In this document: positions 1 through 8,328 of the stretch, one piece after another
How positions within the stretch are numbered: position 1 is the first letter of the stretch
Layout of the letters: each line of letters begins with the position of its first letter
NCBI GenBank assembly: GCA_028287415.1
Contig: JAQBPS010000200.1
Span: forward strand, 1-8,403
DNA from: Bacillota bacterium
GTDB lineage: Bacteria; Bacillota; Sulfobacillia; Symbiobacteriales; Symbiobacteriaceae
DNA: 8,403 bases
Direction of reading: 5' to 3'
Notes under the pieces: model-generated
The model's input: the letters and a program-made list of their open reading frames with translations, nothing else
What the model was told of the DNA's origin: nothing
Database searches by the model: none
Position numbers and translations under genes: made by a program

Positions 1-156
1 CGTGGACTTGCCGGCGCCGTTGTCCCCCAGCAGCGTGCTGACCTCGCCCGGATAGACCACGAAATCGGTCGCCTCCAGAGCTGTGACTTGGCCGAAGCGC
101 TTGCCGATACCACGCGCCTCGAGCACAGGAACGGCCCGACTCGCCTGCGCACTCAT
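1..156 (-). CDS. Sugar ABC transporter ATP-binding protein, N-terminal fragment (runs off left edge)
   Basis: Only the first 52 residues are in the window. They contain the opening strand of an ABC ATPase and a complete Walker A motif, GDNGAGKST, at residues 44-52, right at the window edge. The preceding segment ([16 protein letters not shown], residues 12-27) is typical of the ribose/xylose/galactose importers (RbsA/MglA type), in which one long protein carries two ATPase domains and powers monosaccharide uptake at the inner face of the membrane. The ATG at 156 overlaps the stop of the upstream aldolase as ATGA, and an AGGGGCG stretch lies just upstream, so translation is probably coupled. 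The permease and sugar-binding protein should lie further left. The family is secure; assignment to the ribose-type subclass rests on this short piece and on context. Confidence 0.88.
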   Translation of the reverse strand, partial: MSAQASRAVPVLEARGIGKRFGQVTALEATDFVVYPGEVSTLLGDNGAGKST

Positions 157-983
157 CGCAGCACGCCCCTGAACAGCCGAAGCTTTTCGGCGACCAGTTT
201 TTGCATGGCGCCACGGGCGGAGGTGAGGGCCTTGCGGGGGTCGATGGCGGCGGGGTCAGCTGCCAGGGCGCCGCGTAATGTGTGGGCATAGGCGGCCTTC
301 AGCTCAGTCCCGACGTTGATCTTGTTGATGCCTGCGGCAACGGCAGCCTGGATCTGCGCTTCGTCCACGTCCGAGCCCCCGTGGAGGACCAGTTCGCAGT
401 CCACCATTGCACGCATCGCCCTGATCCGCGCGATGTCGATCTGCGGACGCTCCTTGTAGAAGCCGTGGGCGGTGCCCACCGCCGCTGCCAGGGCGTCCAC
501 GCCGGTGAGGCGAGCGAACTCAGCCGCCTGTTCGGGCGGGGTCAGCCCTGCGCTCCCCCGATAGAGGCCCTCCTCAGTGCCGCCAATGACGCCGATCTCT
601 CCTTCCACCCAGACGCCGCAGGCGTGGGCCAGTTGGACCGCCTGGCGCGTCAGGGCGATATTTTCATCAAACGGGAGATGGGAGCCGTCGATCATCACCG
701 AGTTGAACCCAGCCTGGATGCATTGCACCACCGACTCCAGGCTTGAGCCGTGGTCCAGCTGGCTGTGTACCGGGACGGACGCGCTTTCCGCCGCCGCCCC
801 GAGCAGTGCCGCCATATAAGGAGCCCCGGCATACTTCAGCGCGCCTTCACTGACGAGGAGGATCACCGGCGTCTGCGCATCTTCCGCCGCCGCGACGACA
901 GCCCGGATGTCTTCCAGGTTGTTTACATTGAACCCGCCGATTGCCTCTCCCTGGCCCACCATACTGGTCCGGCGCACCCTCAT
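153..983 (-). CDS. Class II (zinc) ketose-bisphosphate aldolase, tagatose/fructose-bisphosphate type
   Basis: A 276-residue TIM-barrel aldolase that should cleave a ketose 1,6-bisphosphate (or an analogue) into dihydroxyacetone phosphate and an aldehyde. Visible family signatures are FNVNN (18-22), QLDHG (75-79, catalytic Asp77 and zinc ligand His78), GTAHG (170-174, zinc ligand His173), LHGGSD (200-205, zinc ligand His201) and INVGTELK near 220, where the dihydroxyacetone phosphate end is bound. The sequence SDV after LHGG, together with TELK, resembles GatY/KbaY tagatose-bisphosphate aldolases more than typical fructose-bisphosphate aldolases, which usually have SG there. The N-terminus is about five residues shorter than in GatY. 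The ATG at 983 lies 9 bases after the kinase stop, with an AGGCGAG site overlapping that stop; Met8 (962) is a less likely start. The pairing with the phosphofructokinase-like gene upstream supports a kinase-then-aldolase sequence. The exact sugar is not determined. Confidence 0.93.
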   Translation of the reverse strand: MRVRRTSMVGQGEAIGGFNVNNLEDIRAVVAAAEDAQTPVILLVSEGALKYAGAPYMAALLGAAAESASVPVHSQLDHGSSLESVVQCIQAGFNSVMIDGSHLPFDENIALTRQAVQLAHACGVWVEGEIGVIGGTEEGLYRGSAGLTPPEQAAEFARLTGVDALAAAVGTAHGFYKERPQIDIARIRAMRAMVDCELVLHGGSDVDEAQIQAAVAAGINKINVGTELKAAYAHTLRGALAADPAAIDPRKALTSARGAMQKLVAEKLRLFRGVLR

Positions 984-992
984 GGCTCTCGC

Positions 993-1961
993 CTACCTTT
1001 CGTTGATGGAAGCGTACAATTGCCAATCCGGCTCCCGTTTGCCTGCCGCCACTGCGGCCAGCGGCACCTCGGCCGGCTTGCCAGCCCGCCATGCGAGCAT
1101 GCAACCCGTGCGGCCGCCTACCACAGCGCCAATCGCCGCCTCGGCAAGGGCCCGGCCGATGACCCGGTCTTGCGTGGATGGGATACCGCCACGCTGTGCA
1201 TGGCCCAATGCGGTTTTGCGTATCCGGTGTGCTAGGTGCGGTGCCAGGGCCGCAGCGGGGTCCGCTCGCCAGGTCAACCCCTCCGAGACCACCAGCAACG
1301 CCTGCCCGGTGCGCTCCACGGCCAGGCTTAGCCGGGAGCCGATGGCGGCCCAGTCCGGCTCCGCTTCCGGGATGGCCACGGCATCGGCCTGAGCGGCGTA
1401 GGCGATCTGCAGCGCCAGGTGACCCGTGTTGCCGCCCAGTGTCTCCAGGAGGAAGACCCGCCCGGGCAGCGACTGGCCGGTTTGGCGCATACCGTCAACG
1501 ACTGCGAGGGCGAACTGGCAGGCCGAGTCAAGACCAAGGGAGTACTCGGTTTCCGGCACGTCATTGTCGATGGTGCAGGGCACGGCCACACAGGGCACAC
1601 CGAGCCTGTCCAGCAGGGCGGCGATATAGCCGATCGAGCCGTCGCCGCCCAGGACGGCCAGGGCGTTGAGGTCGGCCGCCCGGACTGCTGCGACCAGTCC
1701 CGCCATCTCTGCCGGCTGCTCCAGGCCCTGCGGCCGGGATGTCCCCAGGACCGTCCCGGGCCGGCTGTTGATACCGACCACGTCCAGCGGTGACAGCGGG
1801 GTGACCCGGCCGGAGCGGAGTCCCACGAAGCCGTCCCTGACGCCGCAAGGCGCCCACCCCTGAGCGAGCGTCCCGTAGGTGAGCGCCTCCACGGCCGCGT
1901 TCATGCCGGGACTGTCGCCGCCGCTGGTCAGGATCCCAATGCGTGGACGGGCCCTCACCAT
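993..1961 (-). CDS. 6-phosphofructokinase-family (PfkA-fold) ATP-dependent sugar-phosphate kinase
   Basis: A 322-residue protein, close to the 320 of E. coli PfkA, expected to phosphorylate C1 of a ketose phosphate. Recognisable motifs are TSGGDSPGMN (12-21), GTSR (73-76, Arg76 matching E. coli Arg72), GGDGS (105-109), TIDND (130-134, with catalytic base Asp132), Arg168 before the central strand, a Glu in SEGL, and a C-terminal GHAQRGG. Gly108 in GGDGS, and the absence of Lys in the position before TIDND, indicate ATP rather than pyrophosphate as phosphate donor. The usual MGR motif reads LGG at 175-177, so an arginine near the transferred phosphate is missing; the substrate may not be fructose 6-phosphate. 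The ATG at 1961 is chosen because AAAGGAG precedes it by 8 bases. The frame stays open to 2357, but that stretch is antisense to the ROK gene. It is the first gene of the leftward operon. Confidence 0.93.
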   Translation of the reverse strand: MVRARPRIGILTSGGDSPGMNAAVEALTYGTLAQGWAPCGVRDGFVGLRSGRVTPLSPLDVVGINSRPGTVLGTSRPQGLEQPAEMAGLVAAVRAADLNALAVLGGDGSIGYIAALLDRLGVPCVAVPCTIDNDVPETEYSLGLDSACQFALAVVDGMRQTGQSLPGRVFLLETLGGNTGHLALQIAYAAQADAVAIPEAEPDWAAIGSRLSLAVERTGQALLVVSEGLTWRADPAAALAPHLAHRIRKTALGHAQRGGIPSTQDRVIGRALAEAAIGAVVGGRTGCMLAWRAGKPAEVPLAAVAAGKREPDWQLYASINER

Positions 1962-1977
1962 CGTGTCCGCTCCTTTA

Positions 1978-1992
1978 TTTTCGTTTTCTTTC
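1978..1992. promoter_or_regulatory. Candidate DeoR-family operator (TTTC repeats) in the kinase leader
   Basis: On the plus strand the sequence reads TTTTCGTTTTCTTTC, three TTTY units with five-base periodicity (TTTC at 1979, TTTT at 1984, TTTC at 1989). Repeated TTTC-like units are characteristic of operators of AgaR-type DeoR regulators, and from memory the AgaR core is TTTC-R-TTTY-R-TTTY, matched here at all but one position. The site lies between the leftward promoter and the kinase ribosome binding site, where a bound repressor would block elongation. The DeoR gene at 5717 is the obvious candidate to bind it. A chance T-rich run is possible. Confidence 0.4.
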
Positions 1993-2008
1993 AAATTAGT
2001 GATTGATT

Positions 2009-2037
2009 TTAACCGTTGATGCTGTTTACTATATAAG
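2009..2037 (+). promoter_or_regulatory. Candidate promoter for the rightward ROK-to-aldolase operon
   Basis: TTAACC (2009-2014, four of six -35 bases) is separated by 17 bases from TATAAG (2032-2037, five of six -10 bases). Transcription would begin near 2044, about 60 bases before the GTG of the ROK kinase. An alternative is TTGATT (2003-2008) with TACTAT (2027-2032) at 18 bases. Either choice overlaps the leftward promoter, so the two polymerases could not bind together. Position and spacing support a promoter here; the exact boxes are uncertain. Confidence 0.42.
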
Positions 2038-2056
2038 CGTGATACAGAAAAGTCAA
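2028..2056 (-). promoter_or_regulatory. Sigma-70/sigma-A type promoter for the kinase-aldolase-transporter operon
   Basis: Read on the minus strand, a -35 box TTGACT (2056-2051, five of six consensus bases) is followed after exactly 17 bases by a -10 box TATAGT (2033-2028, five of six). Transcription would start near 2021 and give a leader of about 60 bases before the kinase ATG. This is the best promoter match seen in the window, and it sits in the AT-rich gap between divergent operons where one is expected. Confidence 0.72.
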
Positions 2057-2104
2057 GTATTCTAACAAACGGTATCTTGATGATCCCTGTCGGGAGGGGC
2101 GGCC

Positions 2105-3091
2105 GTGTACGTCTTGGGGCTCGATATTGGCGGTACGAAGCTGGCTGCCGGCGTTGTGGCTCCTGACGGCCGGCTGCTCTCCTGGCAGCGGACACCGACG
2201 GGCGCCGCGGAGGGGCCGGGTGCAGTGATCGGCCGGCTCCTCCGGCTGGGGCGACTGGCCGTGGAGCGGGCGGGGGTTGACTGGCGGCAGATCGCGGCTG
2301 CGGGCGTCGGCTGCGGGGGTCCGCTGGATCCTGATCAGGGCGTGATCCTGGGTCCACCGCACCTGCCCGGCTGGGTCGAGCTGCCCCTGGGTCACCGCCT
2401 GGAAGGGGCCCTCGGCATCCCTGTTTACATCGACAACGACGCCAACGCCGCCGCCCTGGGCGAGCACCGCTTTGGTGCGGGACGGGGCACCAGTAACCTG
2501 GTCTATCTCACCATCTCGACGGGCGTCGGGGGCGGAGTGATCATTAACGACCGGCTTTACCGCGGGGAGAATGGCAACGCCGGGGAGATCGGACACATGT
2601 CCGTGGACTACAAGGGCCGCCGGTGCGTGTGCGGCCGCCAGGGCTGCCTGGAGGCATACGTTTCGGGGACAGCGATCGCCGCCCGGGCCCGCGAGGCAGT
2701 GCAGGCGGGCCGACCGTCCGCGCTCCGGGAACTGGCCGGTCATGCTTGCCGGATCACTGCCGAACTGGTGGTCGCGGCCATGCAAGCCGGAGACGCTCTG
2801 GCCGCCGCTATCTGGGCGGAAACGGTCACGATTCTGGCGGCCGGCCTGACCAATGTGATCCACATCTACAACCCGCGGCTGGTGGTGCTGGGCGGCGGGG
2901 TGACCAACGCCGGCGATCTGCTGTTTGAGCCGGTCCGGCGTCTGGCGCTGGGCGCCGCCTTCCCGCGGCTGGCCGCGGCGGTCGAGATCGTACCTGCCCG
3001 GCTGGGCGGCCAGGTGGGGGTGTTCGGCGCGGCCGCCGTGGCCCTGGACCGGCTGGAGCCGGAAGGAAGGGAGGCCTGCGAGCGTGTCTGA
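2105..3091 (+). CDS. ROK-family sugar kinase (glucokinase-like)
   Basis: A 328-residue cytoplasmic kinase predicted to phosphorylate the terminal hydroxyl of an aldose or ketose with ATP. The ATP phosphate loop is LDIGGTK (6-12). The IDNDAN segment (108-113) carries the catalytic Asp111, followed by the ROK strand TISTGVGGG (135-143). The structural zinc site is complete: GEIGH with His163, then CVCGRQGC with Cys173, Cys175 and Cys180, and a following Glu182. The C-terminal glycine-rich strand VVLGGG is present. No N-terminal helix-turn-helix is found, so it is an enzyme rather than a ROK repressor. The GTG at 2105 follows GGGAGGGG by a few bases and places the phosphate loop at the usual distance. 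It opens the rightward operon and overlaps the next gene by 8 bases, suggesting that its product is the substrate of the SIS isomerase. ROK enzymes act on glucose, fructose, allose, ManNAc and others, so the sugar is not assigned. Confidence 0.94.
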   Translation: MYVLGLDIGGTKLAAGVVAPDGRLLSWQRTPTGAAEGPGAVIGRLLRLGRLAVERAGVDWRQIAAAGVGCGGPLDPDQGVILGPPHLPGWVELPLGHRLEGALGIPVYIDNDANAAALGEHRFGAGRGTSNLVYLTISTGVGGGVIINDRLYRGENGNAGEIGHMSVDYKGRRCVCGRQGCLEAYVSGTAIAARAREAVQAGRPSALRELAGHACRITAELVVAAMQAGDALAAAIWAETVTILAAGLTNVIHIYNPRLVVLGGGVTNAGDLLFEPVRRLALGAAFPRLAAAVEIVPARLGGQVGVFGAAAVALDRLEPEGREACERV

Positions 3092-3676
3092 ACAGCTGAG
3101 TCACTTTGTTGACGAGCACCTGGCAGTAGCGCAGCAGGTGCGAGATCGGATGCTCCCCGCCATCGCACATGTGGGCCGGGTGATCTGTGCGGCCCTCGCG
3201 GGAGGCGGGCGCCTCCTGCTTTTCGGCAACGGCGGGAGTGCCGCCGATGCCCAGCATTTCGCCGCTGAACTGGTGGGCCGGTACCGCCGGGAGCGGCGGC
3301 CGCTGCCCGCGGTTGCTCTGACAACGGACTCCTCGGCGCTGACCTGCATCGGCAACGACTACGACTTCAGTGCGGTCTTCGCCCGGCAGGTGGCGGCCCT
3401 GGGCGGCCCCGGCGACGTGGTGGTGGGCATCACAACATCCGGCAACTCGGAGAATGTCGTCCGCGGGCTGGCCGCGGCGCGGGAGCAGGGCGCCGTCACC
3501 GTTGCCCTCACCGGCGAAGGCGGGGGTCGGGCTGCGGCGGCCGCAGATCATGCCCTCGTGGTGCCCTCTGCGGTCACGGCCCGCATCCAGGAGATGCACA
3601 CCCTGATCATCCACCTGCTCTGCGAACAGATCGACGACTGGGCCGGGGGCCTGGAGGCGCCCGGATCCGCACGGGG

Positions 3677-3680
<4 letters not shown>
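3084..3680 (+). CDS. gmhA: SIS-domain phosphosugar isomerase, GmhA (sedoheptulose 7-phosphate isomerase) type
   Basis: A 198-residue single SIS-domain protein, near the 192 of E. coli GmhA, which converts sedoheptulose 7-phosphate to D-glycero-D-manno-heptose 7-phosphate. The phosphate-binding loop FGNGGSAADAQHF spans 47-59 and a second loop, TTSGNSENV, spans 117-125. The four zinc ligands of GmhA are all recognisable: His58 and Glu62 in the first helix, and Gln169 and His177 in RIQEMHTLIIH, with the same eight-residue spacing as in E. coli. The GTG at 3084 lies 9 bases after AGGGAGG and overlaps the ROK stop by 8 bases. No other heptose-biosynthesis gene (HldE, GmhB or HldD) is in the window, so its role here is probably catabolic, isomerising an aldose phosphate made by the ROK kinase. 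Another phosphosugar substrate is possible. Confidence 0.88.
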
Positions 3681-5716
<2,036 letters not shown>

Positions 5717-5717
<1 letters not shown>

Positions 5718-6472
5718 TGGTCGATCGGCTGCGCCGGATCGTGGAACTCCTGCGGACCCATGGGAGCCTCTCCGTCGCATTTCTGGCCGGGGAGACGGGG
5801 GTCACCGAGCAGACGATCCGGCGTGACCTGGACCGCCTGGCAGCGCAGGGGCAGGTGATACGGAGCCACGGCGGTGCGACGCCGCCGCCGTCAGAACCGG
5901 GCGACGACTGCTTCACCGCCCGCCTGAGTCAGGCGGCAGATGCGAAGCGCCGCATCGCAATGGCAGCGGTCGCGCTCGTCCGGCCGGGCGAGCACATCAT
6001 GCTGGATGCGGGTACCACCACGCTGGCCATTGCCCGGCTCCTTGCCGGCCACGACCGGATCAAGGTGATCACCAACTCGGTGCCGGTGGCCACCGAAATG
6101 GCCCAAAGGCCCGCCAGCGACATTGTCCTGATCGGGGGGGAACTGAGGGTCAGCACGCTCTCCACCGTCGGGCCTATGGCCCGGGAGTCCTTTGGCAGGC
6201 TGCATGTCCAGAAACTCTTTCTGGCCGCGAGCGGCATCGATGCGGAGCGGGGCTTCACCAACAGCAACCTGGCGGAGGCAGAGATCAAGCAGGCGATGAT
6301 CGCCGCTGCCGAGGAGGTTTACGCCGTTGCGGACGGCAGCAAACTCGGACGGGTCTTGCTGTACTCCTTCGCAGCGATCGAACAGGTGAAGGCGCTGATC
6401 ACGACCGCGAACGCGCCCCATGAGGCACTCGAAGCGATCCGCATGCGTAATGTCGATGTAATTCTTGTGTAG
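5717..6472 (+). CDS. DeoR-family transcriptional regulator of sugar metabolism
   Basis: A 251-residue repressor with the standard two parts. The N-terminal winged helix-turn-helix covers roughly 4-54, with VTEQTIRRDL (29-38) as recognition helix and the IRSHGGA wing end (48-54). The C-terminal sugar-phosphate-sensing domain shows LDAGTTT (96-102), TNSVP (119-123), an IGGEL segment and ADGSK (205-209), the anion-binding loops shared with ribose 5-phosphate isomerase folds. Such regulators are usually released from DNA by a phosphorylated pathway intermediate. The ATG at 5717 shares one base with the isomerase stop (TGATG). This start gives the usual family length; the frame is open further upstream to 5651, but that part would be antisense-like filler before the helix-turn-helix. 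It sits inside the operon it probably controls, giving negative feedback. The likely binding region is the divergent promoter at 1962-2104. Confidence 0.94.
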
Positions 6473-6497
6473 ATAGCCTGATAAGGAGTGGTACGAC

Positions 6498-7289
6498 ATG
6501 AGTTTCAGCGCCATGGGCAAGCAGCTGCGCCTCCGCCAGTTGGAGAACGCAGCGACGGGCAAGTCGGTCATCGTCGCTATGGATCATGGCTTGAACGGGG
6601 TCCCCGAAGGGTTCGGCGTGCCGGGCCCCGTGCTTTCCAGGGTAATCGCCGCCCGGCCTGACGGCCTGCTCGTGACAGCGGGCATGGCGGCAGCAAACCG
6701 GGAGGCCCTCGCCGGGGCCGGCTTGCCCCTGGTGATCGGCGTCGATTTTCCGATTTGGGAGAGCGGCCGGGCTCTGGCCGTGCGCCTGGGAACCACGGTG
6801 GAGACGGCCATGCAAGTGGGTGCCCACTGCATCAAGGCGATCCTGCTGATGGACGCAGCCCCCGGCGAGCTCAGCGCGAACTTGCAGTATATCGCCGGTC
6901 TGGCGGCTCGCTGCGAGGCCTGTGGCATCCCCCTGATGGTGGAGCCGGTCGCCTGGGACTGGGAGCGCACGGAGCCCGAGCGGGCCGGGCGGGCGGTGCT
7001 GGATGGGTGTCGCGTGGCGGTCGAGATGGGCGCCGACGTCCTGAAGGTGGGCGCCGTCGGCGGCAGCCAGGCGGTCCTGCTGGAAGCGGTTCGTAACGCC
7101 CCTGTGCCGGTCACGGTGCTGGGCGGGGCGCGGCGGGACCCGGAGAGCGTGCTTGCGGAAGTGCGGGTGGCGGCGGAGGCTGGGGCGTGGGGTGCGGTGG
7201 TGGGGCGCAACGTGTGGCAGCACCCTGAGCCGGAGCTGGTGGTGCGGGGGCTGGCGCAGGCGCTGGGTGCGGAGACGGCGCGGCACTAG
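6498..7289 (+). CDS. Class I aldolase, DhnA/LsrF (DeoC-LacD superfamily) type
   Basis: A 263-residue TIM-barrel protein of the family that includes archaeal-type class I fructose-bisphosphate aldolases, ADH synthase and the LsrF thiolase. The first strand has VAMDHG (26-31) with Asp29, and ADVLKVG (179-185) supplies Lys183, the likely Schiff-base lysine. VLGG and VVGRNVWQHPEP near the C-terminus match the phosphate-binding strands of the family. The ATG at 6498 is preceded by AAGGAG at 6483-6488 with a 9-base spacer, and there is a 25-base gap after the DeoR stop, so the gene is probably the last of the operon. It is unrelated in sequence and mechanism to the zinc aldolase at 153-983. Possible roles are retro-aldol cleavage of a ketose phosphate or bisphosphate made in this locus, or an LsrF-like thiolysis. 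The specific reaction is not assigned. Confidence 0.88.
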   Translation: MSFSAMGKQLRLRQLENAATGKSVIVAMDHGLNGVPEGFGVPGPVLSRVIAARPDGLLVTAGMAAANREALAGAGLPLVIGVDFPIWESGRALAVRLGTTVETAMQVGAHCIKAILLMDAAPGELSANLQYIAGLAARCEACGIPLMVEPVAWDWERTEPERAGRAVLDGCRVAVEMGADVLKVGAVGGSQAVLLEAVRNAPVPVTVLGGARRDPESVLAEVRVAAEAGAWGAVVGRNVWQHPEPELVVRGLAQALGAETARH

Positions 7290-7386
7290 GGGAGACCACG
7301 TCAGCCGTGCTCCACGAGCTGCTTGCCCGGAAGCCTCCCGGTGTACGATGTTGGCAGCACTGCCGCGTGCAATTGGAAGTAAATGG

Positions 7387-7415
7387 TTGACGGCCTACGA
7401 GTGAGATGGTACCCT
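7387..7415 (+). promoter_or_regulatory. Candidate promoter upstream of the TetR gene
   Basis: TTGACG (7387-7392, five of six -35 bases) is followed after 17 bases by TACCCT (7410-7415). This is a poor -10 box, but it is preceded by TGG, giving the extended TGnTAnnnT form. The -10 box lies inside the GTACCC palindrome described separately, as would suit a repressed promoter. The leader to the TetR ATG would be about 120 bases. The match is weak and unconfirmed. Confidence 0.35.
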
Positions 7416-7423
7416 GGGGGTAC
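7409..7423. repeat. Palindrome GTACCC-TGG-GGGTAC, candidate operator
   Basis: Two perfectly complementary six-base arms, GTACCC (7409-7414) and GGGTAC (7418-7423), flank three bases. The element covers the putative -10 region of the promoter ahead of the TetR gene. TetR-family dimers bind palindromes of roughly this size and commonly repress their own promoters, so autoregulation is plausible. No second copy was noticed elsewhere in the window. Confidence 0.45.
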
Positions 7424-7433
7424 GCAACGGCGA

Positions 7434-7481
7434 ACACGTGTCCGTGTTTGGTCAGGTGCCCGGTTGGCACATGTGTTTGGT
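7434..7481. repeat. Tandem composite repeat: CACRTG palindrome plus GTGTTTGGT
   Basis: The nine-base word GTGTTTGGT occurs at 7444-7452 and again at 7473-7481, 29 bases apart. Each copy is preceded by or overlaps a palindrome built on CACRTG: ACACGTGT at 7434-7441, and CACATGTG at 7468-7475. The spacing is close to three helical turns, suiting two protein dimers on one face of the DNA. It lies in the presumed leader of the TetR gene. A function is inferred from the pattern only. Confidence 0.35.
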
Positions 7482-7485
7482 AGCA

Positions 7486-7515
7486 GCCGACGGCCTGACA
7501 GGCCGCGAAGTCGGC
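7486..7515 (+). repeat. Two-tier stem-loop just upstream of the TetR ribosome binding site
   Basis: An inner hairpin GGCCT-GAC-AGGCC (7492-7504) is enclosed by outer arms GCCGAC (7486-7491) and GTCGGC (7510-7515), with a five-base bulge GCGAA on the right side. It ends 8 bases before AAGGGAGG (7524-7531). No T-run follows, so it is not a classic terminator. It could act as a structured leader affecting translation of the TetR gene, or as a DNA-binding palindrome. Confidence 0.4.
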
Positions 7516-7539
7516 CGTGTATTAAGGGAGGTCTTGCGC

Positions 7540-8235
7540 ATGCGTCGCAAGGGCATTTGGAGTTCGGATGGGTTGCACTACGCCCCGTCCCGGCGCGCCT
7601 TGCGGGAGCAGCAGCTTCGACAACTCGTCGTGGCCGCCACCCAGGAACTGCTCGCGGCCGTGGGCCCCCGCGCCTTTACCGTCAAAGAGGCGGCCCGTCG
7701 GGCGGGCGTCGCCCGCACCACAGTCTACAAGTACTTCCGGGACAAGGCTGGGCTATTGGCAGTCTGCCGTGCCCACGTGGCACGCGTAGGCAGCCGCCAG
7801 CTGAAGTGGTCCGCCACTGCTGCACGGGCCCACACGGAGAAAGACTGTCGGCTTTCCGGTCTGCGGCCCGGACTCACAGCGGTGCGACATGCCGTGCTGG
7901 CCCTGGTCGAGGGGCTGCAGGTACAGAGCGATTTGTTCTTGCTGACCGCTGGCGAAGCTGTTCGCTCCCGTCGGGCGCCCAGCTACCCGTACGGCGATCT
8001 GCCGGCCCCGTTGCCCCGGCAATTCTTCCGGGCCGTGGCCGACCTGTTAAGGGACGCCAAGACGCGGGGCGAACTGAAGCCCTCGGTGGACCCGCGCCAG
8101 GTTGCGGTGTGGGTGGCTGCGCTTTGGTGGCACGAACTTACGATTCGTGGCCCCCGCTTCGATCAGTCTCAGCCGGAGGCGGCCGGCCTGGCTGATCAGC
8201 TCGACAGCTTACTCACGGTACTTAGTGTGGCGTAA
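7540..8235 (+). CDS. TetR/AcrR-family transcriptional regulator
   Basis: A 231-residue protein with a clear TetR DNA-binding domain at about 22-70. The first helix is REQQLRQLVVAATQELLAA (22-40), and the helix-turn-helix is FTVKEAARRAGVARTTVYKYF (46-66), followed by the conserved DKAGLL segment. The C-terminal two thirds are helical with a long hydrophobic stretch, as in TetR ligand and dimerisation domains, but show no recognisable ligand family. The ATG at 7540 is preceded by AAGGGAGG with an 8-base spacer. The frame is open upstream to 7438, but that part would add unrelated sequence over the leader repeats. A 15 to 20 residue basic extension precedes the usual start of the domain. The 250-base gap full of palindromes and its own promoter candidate suggest it is transcribed separately from the sugar operon. 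Its targets are unknown; autoregulation is likely. Confidence 0.9.
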   Translation: MRRKGIWSSDGLHYAPSRRALREQQLRQLVVAATQELLAAVGPRAFTVKEAARRAGVARTTVYKYFRDKAGLLAVCRAHVARVGSRQLKWSATAARAHTEKDCRLSGLRPGLTAVRHAVLALVEGLQVQSDLFLLTAGEAVRSRRAPSYPYGDLPAPLPRQFFRAVADLLRDAKTRGELKPSVDPRQVAVWVAALWWHELTIRGPRFDQSQPEAAGLADQLDSLLTVLSVA

Positions 8236-8243
8236 TTCGCTGA

Positions 8244-8278
8244 CAGCGCACCAGCCGATCATTCAGGGGTCTGCGCTG
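8244..8278. repeat. Inverted repeat after the TetR gene, possible weak terminator
   Basis: CAGCGCA (8244-8250) and TGCGCTG (8272-8278) are perfectly complementary seven-base arms around a 21-base loop, beginning 9 bases after the TetR stop. The location suits transcription termination, but the loop is long and no T-run follows on either strand, so an intrinsic terminator is not well supported. A second, smaller pair, CTCCG/CGGAG, lies near 8297-8313. Confidence 0.3.
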
Positions 8279-8328
8279 GGGCAGGCTGTGCCGCGCCTCC
8301 GCCACTGTCGGAGTCGGCAATGGATGGG

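Noticed and set aside
1962..2357. Upstream open extension of the phosphofructokinase frame
   Set aside because: It is antisense to the ROK gene and the AT-rich promoter region, has low-complexity Pro/Arg-rich composition, and the ATG at 1961 has a strong ribosome binding site and the correct family N-terminus.
2826..3614. Long minus-strand open frame opposite the ROK and SIS genes
   Set aside because: It is a shadow frame typical of GC-rich coding DNA; the plus-strand proteins there have full family motifs.
7290..7350. Rho-independent terminator after the class I aldolase
   Set aside because: Only short imperfect arms such as CGTG-CTC-CACG are seen, and no T-run follows.
7438..7539. N-terminal extension of the TetR protein from a GTG at 7438
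   Set aside because: The ATG at 7540 has a well-placed AAGGGAGG, and the extension would cover palindromes and a hairpin while adding no recognisable domain.
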